Numbered from the stretch's first letter, positions 26,448-36,505 are shown. The stretch is DNA of 44,378 nt from Gemmatimonadota bacterium (GCA_029861425.1 JAOTZH010000007.1:1-44378), one strand, 5' to 3'. A program made the numbers and translations. The notes: generated from the letters alone by a model not told the origin.

Positions 26448-28748
26448 TCAGTCATTCAGGGTGATCGTCACCCGGTCGAGGACCCCGTCGAAGGGGAACG
26501 GATCCGTGTAGCGACGCGAAACCTGCGTGCCCGTGTCCCGACCCACGTCGAATGTCTCGGCGAGCGAGTAGGTGCTGATATGCATCGCCGGCATGTCGAC
26601 TTCACCCACCTTCTCGCCGTTCACGAACAGCTCGCCGGTCCCCGCGAAGTCCCCGCTCCGTGTGAAGTTGAACCTGAGCTCTGTCTCGCCGGTCGGAAGT
26701 GGCGGCGATTCCATCACGTAGTGCACGCCGTCGAGGAAGTTGTAGTCGAACACCAGTCGGTCGTTCTGGATGAACATGCTGAACCCGCCGGTCATGCCGC
26801 CCACCGCGACGATGACACCCTCCTCGCCGCCGTCCAGGTCGATCGTCGTGGTGATCGTGTGTGATCGGTCCTTGACCGGGGCGGATGCCTTTTCGGCGAT
26901 GCGGACCGCACCGGGCGCATAGTAGACGAACTCCGTCTGATCGCCGAACAGGCGGTTCTGCTGCTTTCCGATCCGGTCGACCATGTCGTCGTACAGCGGG
27001 TATACGTTGTACTTCCAGGCCTCCTCATCGAAGATCTGGATGAGCTCCTCGAGCTTCTCCGGGTTCTCGGCAGCGACGTTGTGCGCTTCGGAGAAGTCCT
27101 CCGCGACGTGGTAGAGTTCCCACTCATCCTGGTCGAATGGCAAGGTGACGTTCAGCTCCCAGGGCATCCGGTTCGCGTGGAGAGTGACTGCCTTCCATCC
27201 ATCGACCCAGATCGCGCGGTTCCCGAACATCTCGTAATACTGGCGCTCCTTTCGATTTGGCGCGTCCGCGTCGTCGAAGGCGTAGAGCATCGACGTGCCG
27301 TCCATCGGTTGCTGTGCCACGCCGTGGTATACCTCGGGCACTTCGACACCCGCCGCCTCGAGGATCGTCGGAGCGATGTCCGAGATGTGGTGATACTGGT
27401 CACGCACCTCGCCGCGAGCCTGGATTCCGTTCGGCCAGTGAACGACGAGTGCGTCGTGCTGCCCGCCACGGTGCTCGGTTTGTTTGAAGTACCGGAACGG
27501 CGTGTTGCCGGCCATCGCCCAGCCAGCGTGATAATGAGGGTACGTCGTGGCGTCGCCCCAGGCGTCGTACTGGCGAAGATTCGCGTCGAACGGCGTCTGA
27601 AGACCGTTCAGGACGTAGGTCTCGTTGAAGGTTCCGGCGAGACCGCCCTCCCCACTCGCACCGTTGTCGGCGGTGACGAAGATCAGGGTGTTCTCCAGCT
27701 CGCCGACCCTATCGAGCTCGGCGACCACCCGACCGATCTGGTGGTCGACATGATCCATCTGCGCGGCGAAGACCTCCATCTGGCGGGCATAGAGCCGCCG
27801 CTCGTCGTCGGTCAGCGAGTCCCATGCGGGGATCACATCTATTCGCTCGGTGAGCTCGGTATTCGGCGGAACGACACCCAACGCCATCTGGTTCTGGAGA
27901 ATCTGCTCCCGGGCGACATCCCACCCCATGTCGAACGCGCCCTGGTACTTCTCGATGTATTCGCGCGGCGCGTGGTGGGGGGAGTGCATCGAGCCCGAGG
28001 CCCAGAGCATCATGAACGGGTCCTCCGGCCGGAGCGATTTGTGACCGGTAATCCACTCGATGGCCCGGTCCGCCAGATCTTTGTCCAGATGCTCCGAACT
28101 CCGGTACGGCTCGGGGCTGTGGTCGTTCCACATTACGGGCACGAACTGGTGGACGTCGGCCGCCATGAACGTATAGGCGTGCTGGAACCCTTCCCCGCTC
28201 GGCCAGCGGTCGAACGGTCCGACCTGCGATACCTCGTAAAGCGGTGTGTGGTCCCACTTTCCGAGCGCGTAATTGACGTATCCCGCCTCCTTGAGGTAGT
28301 TCGCGACCGACTTCGCCGAAGCCGGCATGATCGCGTTGTAGCCCGGGAATCCCATCGCCGTGAGCGCGTGGCTCCCGAGGCCGATCGAGTGCGGGTATCG
28401 CCCGGCCATCAGGCTCGCGCGCGACGGCGAGCACAGGGCGGTGGTGTGGAAGTTGTTGAACCGGAGGCCGTTCTCGGCCAGCCGGTCGATGTTCGGGGTC
28501 TCGATCAGGCCTCCGAAGCTCTGTACCTGGGCGAACCCGACGTCATCGAGAAGGAAGATGATGACGTTCGGCGCGTCCTCGTTCGGCCGGATCGGATCGG
28601 CCCACCATTCCTCGGAATCCTCGTACGCGCGGGCGATCGTCCCGCCGAACTCCGGCTCGGACTCGGGCGCCGGCCCCTCGGAAACGGGGGCGCAGGCGAA
28701 CGTCCCCAGCAATATTGCTGGCAACGCCGCTTTGCGGGTCCTTCTCAT
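26448..28748 (-). CDS. Secreted lipoprotein arylsulfatase (type I, formylglycine-dependent)
   Basis: LGTFAC lipobox-like N-terminus; PNVIIFLLDDVGFAQVQSFGG; sulfatase signature ALCSPSRASLMAGRYPH (Cys-x-Pro-Ser-Arg); FVTADNGASGEGG. Confidence 0.96.
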   Translation of the reverse strand: MRRTRKAALPAILLGTFACAPVSEGPAPESEPEFGGTIARAYEDSEEWWADPIRPNEDAPNVIIFLLDDVGFAQVQSFGGLIETPNIDRLAENGLRFNNFHTTALCSPSRASLMAGRYPHSIGLGSHALTAMGFPGYNAIMPASAKSVANYLKEAGYVNYALGKWDHTPLYEVSQVGPFDRWPSGEGFQHAYTFMAADVHQFVPVMWNDHSPEPYRSSEHLDKDLADRAIEWITGHKSLRPEDPFMMLWASGSMHSPHHAPREYIEKYQGAFDMGWDVAREQILQNQMALGVVPPNTELTERIDVIPAWDSLTDDERRLYARQMEVFAAQMDHVDHQIGRVVAELDRVGELENTLIFVTADNGASGEGGLAGTFNETYVLNGLQTPFDANLRQYDAWGDATTYPHYHAGWAMAGNTPFRYFKQTEHRGGQHDALVVHWPNGIQARGEVRDQYHHISDIAPTILEAAGVEVPEVYHGVAQQPMDGTSMLYAFDDADAPNRKERQYYEMFGNRAIWVDGWKAVTLHANRMPWELNVTLPFDQDEWELYHVAEDFSEAHNVAAENPEKLEELIQIFDEEAWKYNVYPLYDDMVDRIGKQQNRLFGDQTEFVYYAPGAVRIAEKASAPVKDRSHTITTTIDLDGGEEGVIVAVGGMTGGFSMFIQNDRLVFDYNFLDGVHYVMESPPLPTGETELRFNFTRSGDFAGTGELFVNGEKVGEVDMPAMHISTYSLAETFDVGRDTGTQVSRRYTDPFPFDGVLDRVTITLND

Positions 28749-28781
28749 CGGGTTTCCTCCGGTAGTATGTCGGAATCTGGT

Positions 28782-28803
28782 CGAACTCTCACCGGAGAGT
28801 TCG
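28782..28803 (-). promoter_or_regulatory. Perfect inverted repeat upstream of the sulfatase gene (candidate operator or 5'UTR hairpin)
   Basis: cgaactctc-accg-gagagttcg: 9-bp perfect arms, 4-nt spacer, 34 nt upstream of the sulfatase ATG. Confidence 0.5.
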
Positions 28804-29011
28804 CTAACTCACTCTGGTCAGGCCGCGTGCCTCTCGGGGGAATCGGGGTTCCGAGACGCCCGCCGCCGGCCCTCTCGGGACTTCTTGCGGGCGTGGATAG
28901 CGAATATGCGGGGCGGCCGCACTGTGGTACAGGGGCTCTCCGGATGACCTGCACGCCGCGGGGGAGCCTGAGGTCGGAGCCTGGTCCGCGTAGCAAATGA
29001 CCCCACGGGGT

Positions 29012-30160
29012 TCACCTCAGACGGAGCCGGGCGATCAGGGGGTGATGGTCCGAGTTGTAGGTGCCCTCGACGCGCGCATACGACCCCGTGACGACTCGCT
29101 CGGCCGGGGAGCCCGTCCCGCGGAACAGGATGTGGTCGGTCGGGAAGCCTCCCCTCGTGGGCTGCTCGAGCGGGGGCGGGGAGTCTCGAAAGTAGGTCCG
29201 CAGGTGCCGCAGCGCGGTCTCCCGTTGAGACCACGTGTTCAGGTCTCCCGCGGCAATCGCCGGGATCTCCCCCTGCTCGGACTCGATGGTGCGCAGCGCG
29301 TCCAGAAGACCGGACGCCTCACGGTAGCGGGACGCGTTGCCCGTCGTCAGGATCCGCCACGGACGTGCCGTGCTGAGAAAGTGGACGCTCGCGACGCGCA
29401 ATGTCGCGCCACCCGGGGCGGTGAGGGTCGCGACGACACTGATCCGTCGGGCCCCCTCGAAGGGAAGTTCGACGACCGCCGGGTCGGAGAGTGGCAGCGT
29501 GGAGAGAATCGCGTTCCCTTTCTCCTCCCGCAGGCCATCCCGGACGTCGGGTCCGTTGCGGGCCGCAGCCGCGTAGAACAGAGACAGGCCGCAGCGCCGC
29601 GCGACCTCGACGACGTCGAGACGCGGAGTGGGGCGGTCGGACTCGACGACCGTGGCGGGAATCGCGGGGTCTCCCACCGGTGGGTTCGGGATATCGGCGC
29701 CCCGCCGAAGCGCCTCCTGGAGCAGCAACACGAAGTGACGGTCCGACGATGTCGAGGGATCGTCGCACGCGTGGCCCAACTCGTCCCCGAGGAAGCGAAG
29801 CATCTCTCCCGCGCCGGCGTTGGGATTCCACGTCGAGATCAGCAGCGGGGCCGGGTTCTCCTCGGTCGGCAGGTGCTCCTCCGGCCGCCCGGCTGTGGGC
29901 TCGGGCACGAAGACCGGAGCCCCGACGGTCAGACACCAGCGCTCGAGCTGACGGGCGTCGCCTTCGTGCTCCGGACGGTACCACGAGATCTCTGCCAAAC
30001 CCCGCTGGTCGGTCATCTCCGGACAGGTACGGCCGGCGGTTACCGATCGGGAGACCGTGTGGGACGGGACGCAGCCCGCGATGACGACGGCCCCCAAGGT
30101 GACCACGATCATGGATCCGACCGCAGCCCGGGCTCGTGCCAACCGGCTCGTGCCGTTCAT
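29012..30160 (-). CDS. Lipoprotein of the endonuclease/exonuclease/phosphatase (EEP) family
   Basis: MNGTSRLARARAAVGSMIVVTLGAVVIAGC lipobox; LLISTWNPNAG, VASVHF, IAAGDLNTWSQRE, TYNSDHHPLIARLRL. ATG start overlaps upstream stop (ATGA, 30157-30160). Confidence 0.88.
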   Translation of the reverse strand: MNGTSRLARARAAVGSMIVVTLGAVVIAGCVPSHTVSRSVTAGRTCPEMTDQRGLAEISWYRPEHEGDARQLERWCLTVGAPVFVPEPTAGRPEEHLPTEENPAPLLISTWNPNAGAGEMLRFLGDELGHACDDPSTSSDRHFVLLLQEALRRGADIPNPPVGDPAIPATVVESDRPTPRLDVVEVARRCGLSLFYAAAARNGPDVRDGLREEKGNAILSTLPLSDPAVVELPFEGARRISVVATLTAPGGATLRVASVHFLSTARPWRILTTGNASRYREASGLLDALRTIESEQGEIPAIAAGDLNTWSQRETALRHLRTYFRDSPPPLEQPTRGGFPTDHILFRGTGSPAERVVTGSYARVEGTYNSDHHPLIARLRLR

Positions 30161-30786
30161 GGAACCGCCACCGTGAGCGAGAAAACCTGGGCGGGGGCGG
30201 GCCGCTCCGCATGGAGCGCCGAGATCGCCCAGTCCGTGAGCCCGCCCAGAGCCAGACCCGCCAGGGCCGCACCGAGGGCATCCGGCATCTCGAATCCGGG
30301 GACGGTTCGCCACAGCACGAATCCGACGGCCGAACCCACCCCGAGACCGATCGCGGCGCCGACCGGCGAAGCGCCGATCGCGCCTCCCACCAAGCCGACG
30401 GCGAGCGCATCCCGTGGCTCGAAGCGCTGAATGAACGTGCTCAGCGCCAGGGCCGCTCCACCGCCAGCGAAGAACCCTATGCCCGCACCCGCGAATCGAT
30501 CGTTGATCTGTTCAGTGTCCTTCACGCCGATGAGAACCGCGCTCACGACGCCGACGGCCCCGGAGAGGACCGCGCCCGCGCGAACGCAGTAGGGTCCCTC
30601 GTATGTCTGGCTGCAGGGAATGATCGCGCCCGCCGCCCCCAGGATCGCTCCGGAGTACCCCCCCACGAGCGCGCTCGCAACGACGGTGCCGGCTGAGGTG
30701 CCATCGCTATCCGGCGTCTGGGCTCGGACGTCGGCCGAGCCGGCAAGAACCGATAGCAAGAGGGCGATTGGAGCGGCGTGCTTCAG
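30157..30786 (-). CDS. Gly/Ala-rich membrane protein of unknown function with signal peptide; likely CTG start
   Basis: The track ORF starts at TTG 30759, but extending upstream to CTG 30786 gives (M)KHAAPIALLLSVLAGSADVRAQ with GGGAGG just upstream. Confidence 0.65.
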   Translation of the reverse strand: MKHAAPIALLLSVLAGSADVRAQTPDSDGTSAGTVVASALVGGYSGAILGAAGAIIPCSQTYEGPYCVRAGAVLSGAVGVVSAVLIGVKDTEQINDRFAGAGIGFFAGGGAALALSTFIQRFEPRDALAVGLVGGAIGASPVGAAIGLGVGSAVGFVLWRTVPGFEMPDALGAALAGLALGGLTDWAISALHAERPAPAQVFSLTVAVP

Positions 30787-30803
30787 CGGGCCTCCCGCGG
30801 CGA

Positions 30804-33587
30804 TCAGTGGTCGAATTTGCAGTCGTACCAGCTTGCGCCTGTTCCGAGATCAACCTTGAGCGGCACGTCGAGCTCGATCGCACCCTCCATCTCCTCTGTA
30901 ACTAGGGCCGACACGGCCTCGATCTCGTCCTCGGGCGCCTCGAAGAGGAGCTCGTCGTGTACCTGCAGGAGCATGCGGGTGCCGGTCTCGGCCAGCCGGT
31001 CGTGCAGGCTGATCATAGAGAGCTTGATGATATCCGCGGCCGTCCCCTGGATCGGCGAGTTCGTCGCGGTGCGCTCGCCGAATCCTCGCTGCCCGGGGTT
31101 CTTCGATCGGATCTCGGGGATGTAGCGCCTGCGTCCGATAAGTGTCTCGACGTAGCCCCGGGTACGGGCCGTCTCCTTCATCTCGTCGAGGTAGGCCGCC
31201 ACCCCCGAAAACCGCTCGAAGTACTGCTCGATGAACTCCCTGGCCTCGTCGCGGCTGATGCCGAGCTGCGCCGCCAGCGCGAACGGCCCCTGCCCGTAGA
31301 TCGTGGCGAAGTTGATCGTCTTCGCCTGCTCGCGCATCGCGCCCGTCACGTCGTCGGGCTCGATCCCGAAGATCCTCGCGGCCGTCTCGCGGTGAATGTC
31401 GCGGTCCGCCCGGAACGCCTCCACGAAGGCCTCGTCACCCGACAGGTGCGCCATCACCCGAAGCTCGACCTGCGAGTAGTCGGCGGCGACGAACATGTGT
31501 CCGGGCGCCGGGACGAACCCCTTCCGGATCTCCCGCCCGAGGACAGATCGGATCGGGATGTTCTGGAGGTTCGGGTCCGACGATGACAGACGGCCCGTCA
31601 CGGCGCCTGTCTGGTGATATCGGGTGTGAATGCGCGAGTTCTCGTCCACGAGGCCGGGAAGCTTGCGCACGTAGGTGCCATCGAGCTTGTCCAGCTCGCG
31701 GTGCTCGAGGATGAGCCTCGGGATCTCGTGCCCCTGAGCGGCCAGCTCCTCCAGGACGCTTTCGTCTGTCGACGGGCCTGTCTTGGTCTTCTTGATGATG
31801 GGGAGCTCGAGCTTCTCGAACAGGAGGGTCCGGAGCTGCGGGACCGAACGGAGGTTCACCTCCTCGCCCGCAATCTTGTGGATCTCCTCACGCACGAGGC
31901 GAATCTCTCGCTCGAAGCGCTCGGCGAGCATGGCGAAGAAGTCGAGGTCGATCGCCACACCTGCCCGCTCCATGGACGCCAGCACCGGGATGAGCGGGAG
32001 CTCGACCTCGCGGCAAAGCGCTCGCATGCCGACCCGTTCGAGCTCCTCGTCCTCCGCATCGGCGAGTGGCAGCGCCACGGCCGCACGGGGCGCGGCGTAG
32101 GTCATCGCGATCTCGGCGTCCGTCTCCTCGATCGGAGTCGCGGTGCGGCCGGCTCCGGTGACCAACGTCCGCGACACGAGCTCCGCGCCGAGCTTGTCCG
32201 GGGCCAGCACGTCCAGGCTTCGGTCCCGGGCGGCAGGGTCCAGACAGTATGACGCGAGCTCGGTGTCGAATGTGATGGCACCCAGGCCAATCCCCTGTCC
32301 GTGCAGGGCCTGTGAGACTCCCTTGAGATCGTGTCCGATTTTGGGTACCGGACCCTCGAGCAACGACACGAGTCGCTGCATGGCGCCCGAGGCGCCGGAT
32401 TCGAGCGGCGGCAGGTTGGGCGCCTCCACCACCTCGAACATGAGCGTAGGGTTGCCGTCGGCGTCGCGCGCGATGTCCGGCGGACGATGCCCGAACGACA
32501 GGTACCAGGCGCGGTCGGGCCGATCGCTCAGACCCAGACCGACCAGGGCGTGGCCGGTCGGCGCCCCGCCGTGAACGACCCAGAGCCCGAGACGAGTGGC
32601 AGAGGACATCTCGTCGAGCGCGGCCGCCAGACCGTCGATGTCGGCGACGAGCCGGCACTCCGGCTCGAACACCTCCTTCGGCCCACCCGCGCCGGAGGTC
32701 TCGAGGTCCCGAACGAGATTGTGGAACTCGAGCTCCCGAAACACCTCGAGCGCGCGGTCGTAATCGATCGGTTCCGCGGCCAGCTGATCGAGGTCCAGAA
32801 CGGCCGGCGCGTCCATGCGGATGGTAACGAGCTGCTTGGACAGCCGGGCGCTGTCGGCGTGCTCGAGCAGCGCGTTTCGAGCCCGGGTGCCCGTCACCTC
32901 CTCCGCGCGTGCCAGCAGAGATTCGAGGTCCCCGAATTTCCGGATCAGATCGGGAGCGGTCTTCTTCCCGATCCCGGGCACGCCCGGGACGTTGTCGGAG
33001 CTGTCGCCCAGGAGCGCGAGGTAGTCGGTGACGCGGTTTGGTGGGACCCCAAGCCGCTCCTCGGCGTTCTCGAGCGTCACCCACTCCTGATCGACGCCCG
33101 CCGGACCGCCACGACCCGGGTTCAGCAGCAGGGTGTGCTCATCGACCAGCTGGTGGAAGTCCTTGTCGCCAGACACGACGACGGTGCGCAGCCCGGCCCC
33201 GGCCGCCTGGGTGGCGAGTGTCCCGATGACGTCGTCCGCTTCCCACCCGGGCGCCTCGAGAACCGGCACCCGAAAGGCCTCGAAGATCTCGCGACAGCGC
33301 ACGAGCGAGGCCCTGAGCTCGTCCGGCATGCGCTCCCGCGTCGCCTTGTATTCGGGGAGGAGCTCGCCACGCTGGCTGTCGCCGGCATCGAAAACGACCC
33401 CGATATAGTCCGGTTGGTAATCGGATGTGAGCCGCATGAGAAACCGGGCGATCCCGTACGGGGCCGACGTGTTCTCTCCGCTCGACGTGGTGAGCGGGCG
33501 GCTGATCATGGCGAAAAACGCGCGGTACATCAGCGCGTATCCGTCGAGCAGGAACAGGGTGCGACGATCTGAAGGGGGCGCGTTCAC
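30804..33587 (-). CDS. polA: DNA polymerase I
   Basis: LFLLDGYALMYRAFFAM (5' nuclease), VPGVPGIGKKTAPDLIRKFG, DYSQVELRVMAHLSGD (motif A), REQAKTINFATIYGQG (motif B), LQVHDELLFEAP (motif C). Confidence 0.97.
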   Translation of the reverse strand: MNAPPSDRRTLFLLDGYALMYRAFFAMISRPLTTSSGENTSAPYGIARFLMRLTSDYQPDYIGVVFDAGDSQRGELLPEYKATRERMPDELRASLVRCREIFEAFRVPVLEAPGWEADDVIGTLATQAAGAGLRTVVVSGDKDFHQLVDEHTLLLNPGRGGPAGVDQEWVTLENAEERLGVPPNRVTDYLALLGDSSDNVPGVPGIGKKTAPDLIRKFGDLESLLARAEEVTGTRARNALLEHADSARLSKQLVTIRMDAPAVLDLDQLAAEPIDYDRALEVFRELEFHNLVRDLETSGAGGPKEVFEPECRLVADIDGLAAALDEMSSATRLGLWVVHGGAPTGHALVGLGLSDRPDRAWYLSFGHRPPDIARDADGNPTLMFEVVEAPNLPPLESGASGAMQRLVSLLEGPVPKIGHDLKGVSQALHGQGIGLGAITFDTELASYCLDPAARDRSLDVLAPDKLGAELVSRTLVTGAGRTATPIEETDAEIAMTYAAPRAAVALPLADAEDEELERVGMRALCREVELPLIPVLASMERAGVAIDLDFFAMLAERFEREIRLVREEIHKIAGEEVNLRSVPQLRTLLFEKLELPIIKKTKTGPSTDESVLEELAAQGHEIPRLILEHRELDKLDGTYVRKLPGLVDENSRIHTRYHQTGAVTGRLSSSDPNLQNIPIRSVLGREIRKGFVPAPGHMFVAADYSQVELRVMAHLSGDEAFVEAFRADRDIHRETAARIFGIEPDDVTGAMREQAKTINFATIYGQGPFALAAQLGISRDEAREFIEQYFERFSGVAAYLDEMKETARTRGYVETLIGRRRYIPEIRSKNPGQRGFGERTATNSPIQGTAADIIKLSMISLHDRLAETGTRMLLQVHDELLFEAPEDEIEAVSALVTEEMEGAIELDVPLKVDLGTGASWYDCKFDH

Positions 33588-33658
33588 GTGGCGATTCGGG
33601 GCATGGCTGAAACGTGGGGAGGGAACGGCTGTCCGGCCAGCCGGCAGGTGCGGGAAGA

Positions 33659-33684
33659 GCGCCCCGCCTGGTCGGGCGGGGCGC
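33659..33684 (-). terminator. GC-rich hairpin downstream of the cold-shock gene
   Basis: gcgccccgcc-tggtcg-ggcggggcgc, 10-bp perfect stem; weak T-run (TCTTCCC) on the minus strand. Confidence 0.6.
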
Positions 33685-33696
33685 CGGAAGGTCGGG

Positions 33697-33903
33697 TCAG
33701 GCCGGCTTCGTCACCTTGACGGCATGAAGACCCTTGTCGCCCTGGGTGAAGTCGTACTCGACCTCCATCCCCTCGGCGAGTGTCTTGTACCCGTCCATTT
33801 CGATGGACGAGTAATGCACGAACACGTCGGCACCGCCGTCGGGCTGCTCGATGAAGCCGTACCCTTTGGCGTCGTTGAACCACTTCACGCGACCTTGTGG
33901 CAT
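33697..33903 (-). CDS. CspA-family cold-shock protein
   Basis: [67 protein letters not shown]1/RNP2 motifs. Confidence 0.97.
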   Translation of the reverse strand: MPQGRVKWFNDAKGYGFIEQPDGGADVFVHYSSIEMDGYKTLAEGMEVEYDFTQGDKGLHAVKVTKPA

Positions 33904-33940
33904 CCTGCCTCCCCTGCGCACTGCTCGAGACGAGAAAACT

Positions 33941-33983
33941 GCCGAAAATGGGGGGTCCCGGGCGGGCTATTCCCCGTTTCGGC
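33941..33983 (-). promoter_or_regulatory. Inverted repeat in the cold-shock gene leader
   Basis: GCCGAAA-at-GGGG ... CCCC-g-TTTCGGC, about 40 nt upstream of the csp ATG. Confidence 0.4.
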
Positions 33984-34144
33984 GCTGAGTCGATTCTATG
34001 CTACGAGCCGTGTTCGGAGCCGTCAACGGAGCCACCTGTTGCAGGCCTGTTATGGCGTGTGCGACGGGTTCCGTACGACGAATTCGGGCGTTGAGCGAGC
34101 TCTTGGAAGGCGTCCGGGGGGCGGCTCGAAGCGATCGAGATCGT

Positions 34145-36505
34145 TCAGGGGACGGTCGAACCCAGCTCCGGATAGAGAAACTCGTAGATCTTGGTAAGCT
34201 CTGTCACGGCCCTGACATACTCGCGAGTCTCGCGGAACGGGATGCGCTCCACGAGGGTCTCGTCGTCCTGGAACTCGGGGAATTCGCGCCAGCGGACGAA
34301 CCGGTGCGGGCCCGCGTTGTAGGAGATCATCCCGGCGTTGGGACGCCCGCCGAACCGCCCGAGCACATCGGCGAGGTAGCGGGTCCCGAGAAGCAGGTTC
34401 ACCTGCGGGACGGTGAGCTGGGACCGGTCGTATTCAGGAAGACCCGCCCGTGGCGCGACGTCGCGGGCCGTTGCCGGAAGGAGCTGCATGAGACCGATCG
34501 CGTTCGCCACGGATCGGATCTCGGGGTCGAACAGCGACTCCCGTCGCGACAGGCCGGCCACGAAGTGCGGAGACAGACCTCGTTCCGCTGCGGCATGCGC
34601 CAGCGCTTCGGGGAAGGGCAGCGGGTAAATCGCCCTCAGGAGCGGTCGAGTCCAGCCAGAGTGCCTCGACTTCGCCCGCCAACCCTCTGCGATCCCCTCC
34701 TGGGTCCAGCCATTTGCGTTGAGGGCGTTCGCGAACGCGAGGACCTGCTGCCAGTCGCGCGGACCCCTCTCGCGAACGGCTCGGTACTCCCACCGTGCTC
34801 TCCACACCCAACCCAGATCCCGCAGGTGGTTCATGCGGTCGAGCGTCGTCGCGTACACCGGAGCGAGATCAGGAAGCGAGGATGACTCCCGCAGGTTCAT
34901 CAGCTCCCAGTGGTCCCGATCGATCCGGCGGCCGGCCAGGATCGCGTAGTAGTCGAGCGGGTTGTAGGCGAGGGTCTGCGCATAGAAGGAGGCAGCCGAC
35001 GCGGAGTCCCCCTGCGCCTCGTGCGTCTTCCCGATCCAGTACAGCGCTCCCTGGGACCAGGTCCCCTCGGGGTATCGACGCCGGTAGAGCTCGAGCAACG
35101 AACGTGCCTCGCCGAACCTGCCCTCGTGATAGTCCAGAAGCGCCAGGCGCTCCAGCGACCTCGAACCGAAGCTCGACGACGGGAACCGGCTGTGTGAATG
35201 CTCGTACGCCGCGCGCGCCGCCGTGAGCCGATCGGCATCGTGGTGGCTGTCGGCGATCAGATAGGCGGCCTGGGCCGCGTCGCTCCCCGAGCCGGAAGCC
35301 GCGCGGTCGTAGGCGTTGCTGGCGGCGCTTCGTTCTCCCAGGGAAGCGTACGATCGGGCCGCGATCAGCCAGAGCGTTGCCTGCTGCTCGGCGGACGCGG
35401 GCCGCTGGTCCAGCCAGGGACCGACCGCCTCGAGCGCCCGCGCGTGATCACCCAGCGCGCGATGGGCCTGCGCGAGCGACTGGGCAATCCCGGGTTGATC
35501 GCGCACGGGGGCCCGCTCGAGAGCGGCCGCCAGGTGGCGTGCGGCGCGTCCGGGACGACCGGAGCGAGCGTCGGACTCTCCGACATCGCGAAGCGTCTGC
35601 CACGAGCCGTCGAGCGCCAGCAGGGCCTCGCCGGTCGCTGAGCTCGCCCGGCCCCGCCGGATCACCACACGATATGCCGAAGTCGCGCCGGCCGTGTCGC
35701 CGATCGCCATCAGATGCGGGGCGATGTGGTCCTCGGCCAGCAGCCGCCAGACGCCGTCGCTCGCCTTCCGCGCGAAGGCGAGGCCGCGTTCGGGCTGCCC
35801 CAGCGCGAACGCGAGCTCGGCCGCCGCCCGCCACGCGGAGTCGGCCGGAACGAGGGGCGTGCGCGCCAGCGTGTCGGCCAGAGCATAGGTGGCCGTATCC
35901 CGCGCCCGAACGAGAGAGTTCAGCCGGGAGAGCTTCGCCCAGCGAGCGATGTCGGGGTGGTCGGTGGCCGCGAGAGCCAGCTCGGCGGCCGCGGCGGCGG
36001 GACGGTCGGCACCCAGCAGCGCACGGGCGAAGTCGACCCTGACGACCGCCGGGACCGGGTCGGGAGCTCCGGCCAGGTACGCCTCGTAGGTCTCGACCGC
36101 CCGGGCCGCGCTGTCGAGTCCGCGGTACGCTCGGGCCAGGAGCAGCAGCGCCTCGGCCTCGAGCTCTGGATCGGTCCAGTCGCGACCGACGAGCAAGCGC
36201 CTCACCGTGGCCCAGGATCGCTGCGCCGCATGCGCCCGAGCCGCGAGGATCACCGCATCGAACCCCTCGATCACGCCGAGCGAGAGCTCTCGTGCGAGAG
36301 TTCGGCTCGCCGTGACCGGCATGTCGGCTTCGAGGAGGGCTCTCACGCGAGACACGACCGCGGCGTCCGTGCGTCCGCCGGTGCCCCCGTCGGCCGAGGC
36401 GGGCGGCGCGATCGAACGCAGGCTATCGGGGTCCTGAGCCGCCGCGGGTCGGGCGACGATCGCCGCAAGCGCGGCGAGGCAGATCAGACGGATCGTCCGT
36501 CCCAT
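34145..36505 (-). CDS. Soluble lytic murein transglycosylase (Slt70-like) with TPR-rich N-terminus
   Basis: Signal MGRTIRLICLAALAAIVARPAAAQ; GLSRRESLFDPEIRSVANAIGLMQLLPATA, LLLGTRYLADVLGRFGG, MISYNAGPHRF; REYVRAV. Confidence 0.92.
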   Translation of the reverse strand: MGRTIRLICLAALAAIVARPAAAQDPDSLRSIAPPASADGGTGGRTDAAVVSRVRALLEADMPVTASRTLARELSLGVIEGFDAVILAARAHAAQRSWATVRRLLVGRDWTDPELEAEALLLLARAYRGLDSAARAVETYEAYLAGAPDPVPAVVRVDFARALLGADRPAAAAAELALAATDHPDIARWAKLSRLNSLVRARDTATYALADTLARTPLVPADSAWRAAAELAFALGQPERGLAFARKASDGVWRLLAEDHIAPHLMAIGDTAGATSAYRVVIRRGRASSATGEALLALDGSWQTLRDVGESDARSGRPGRAARHLAAALERAPVRDQPGIAQSLAQAHRALGDHARALEAVGPWLDQRPASAEQQATLWLIAARSYASLGERSAASNAYDRAASGSGSDAAQAAYLIADSHHDADRLTAARAAYEHSHSRFPSSSFGSRSLERLALLDYHEGRFGEARSLLELYRRRYPEGTWSQGALYWIGKTHEAQGDSASAASFYAQTLAYNPLDYYAILAGRRIDRDHWELMNLRESSSLPDLAPVYATTLDRMNHLRDLGWVWRARWEYRAVRERGPRDWQQVLAFANALNANGWTQEGIAEGWRAKSRHSGWTRPLLRAIYPLPFPEALAHAAAERGLSPHFVAGLSRRESLFDPEIRSVANAIGLMQLLPATARDVAPRAGLPEYDRSQLTVPQVNLLLGTRYLADVLGRFGGRPNAGMISYNAGPHRFVRWREFPEFQDDETLVERIPFRETREYVRAVTELTKIYEFLYPELGSTVP

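Noticed and set aside
27081-29000. 639 aa plus-strand ORF
   Set aside because: Antisense to the arylsulfatase; no recognisable domain; high-GC shadow ORF.
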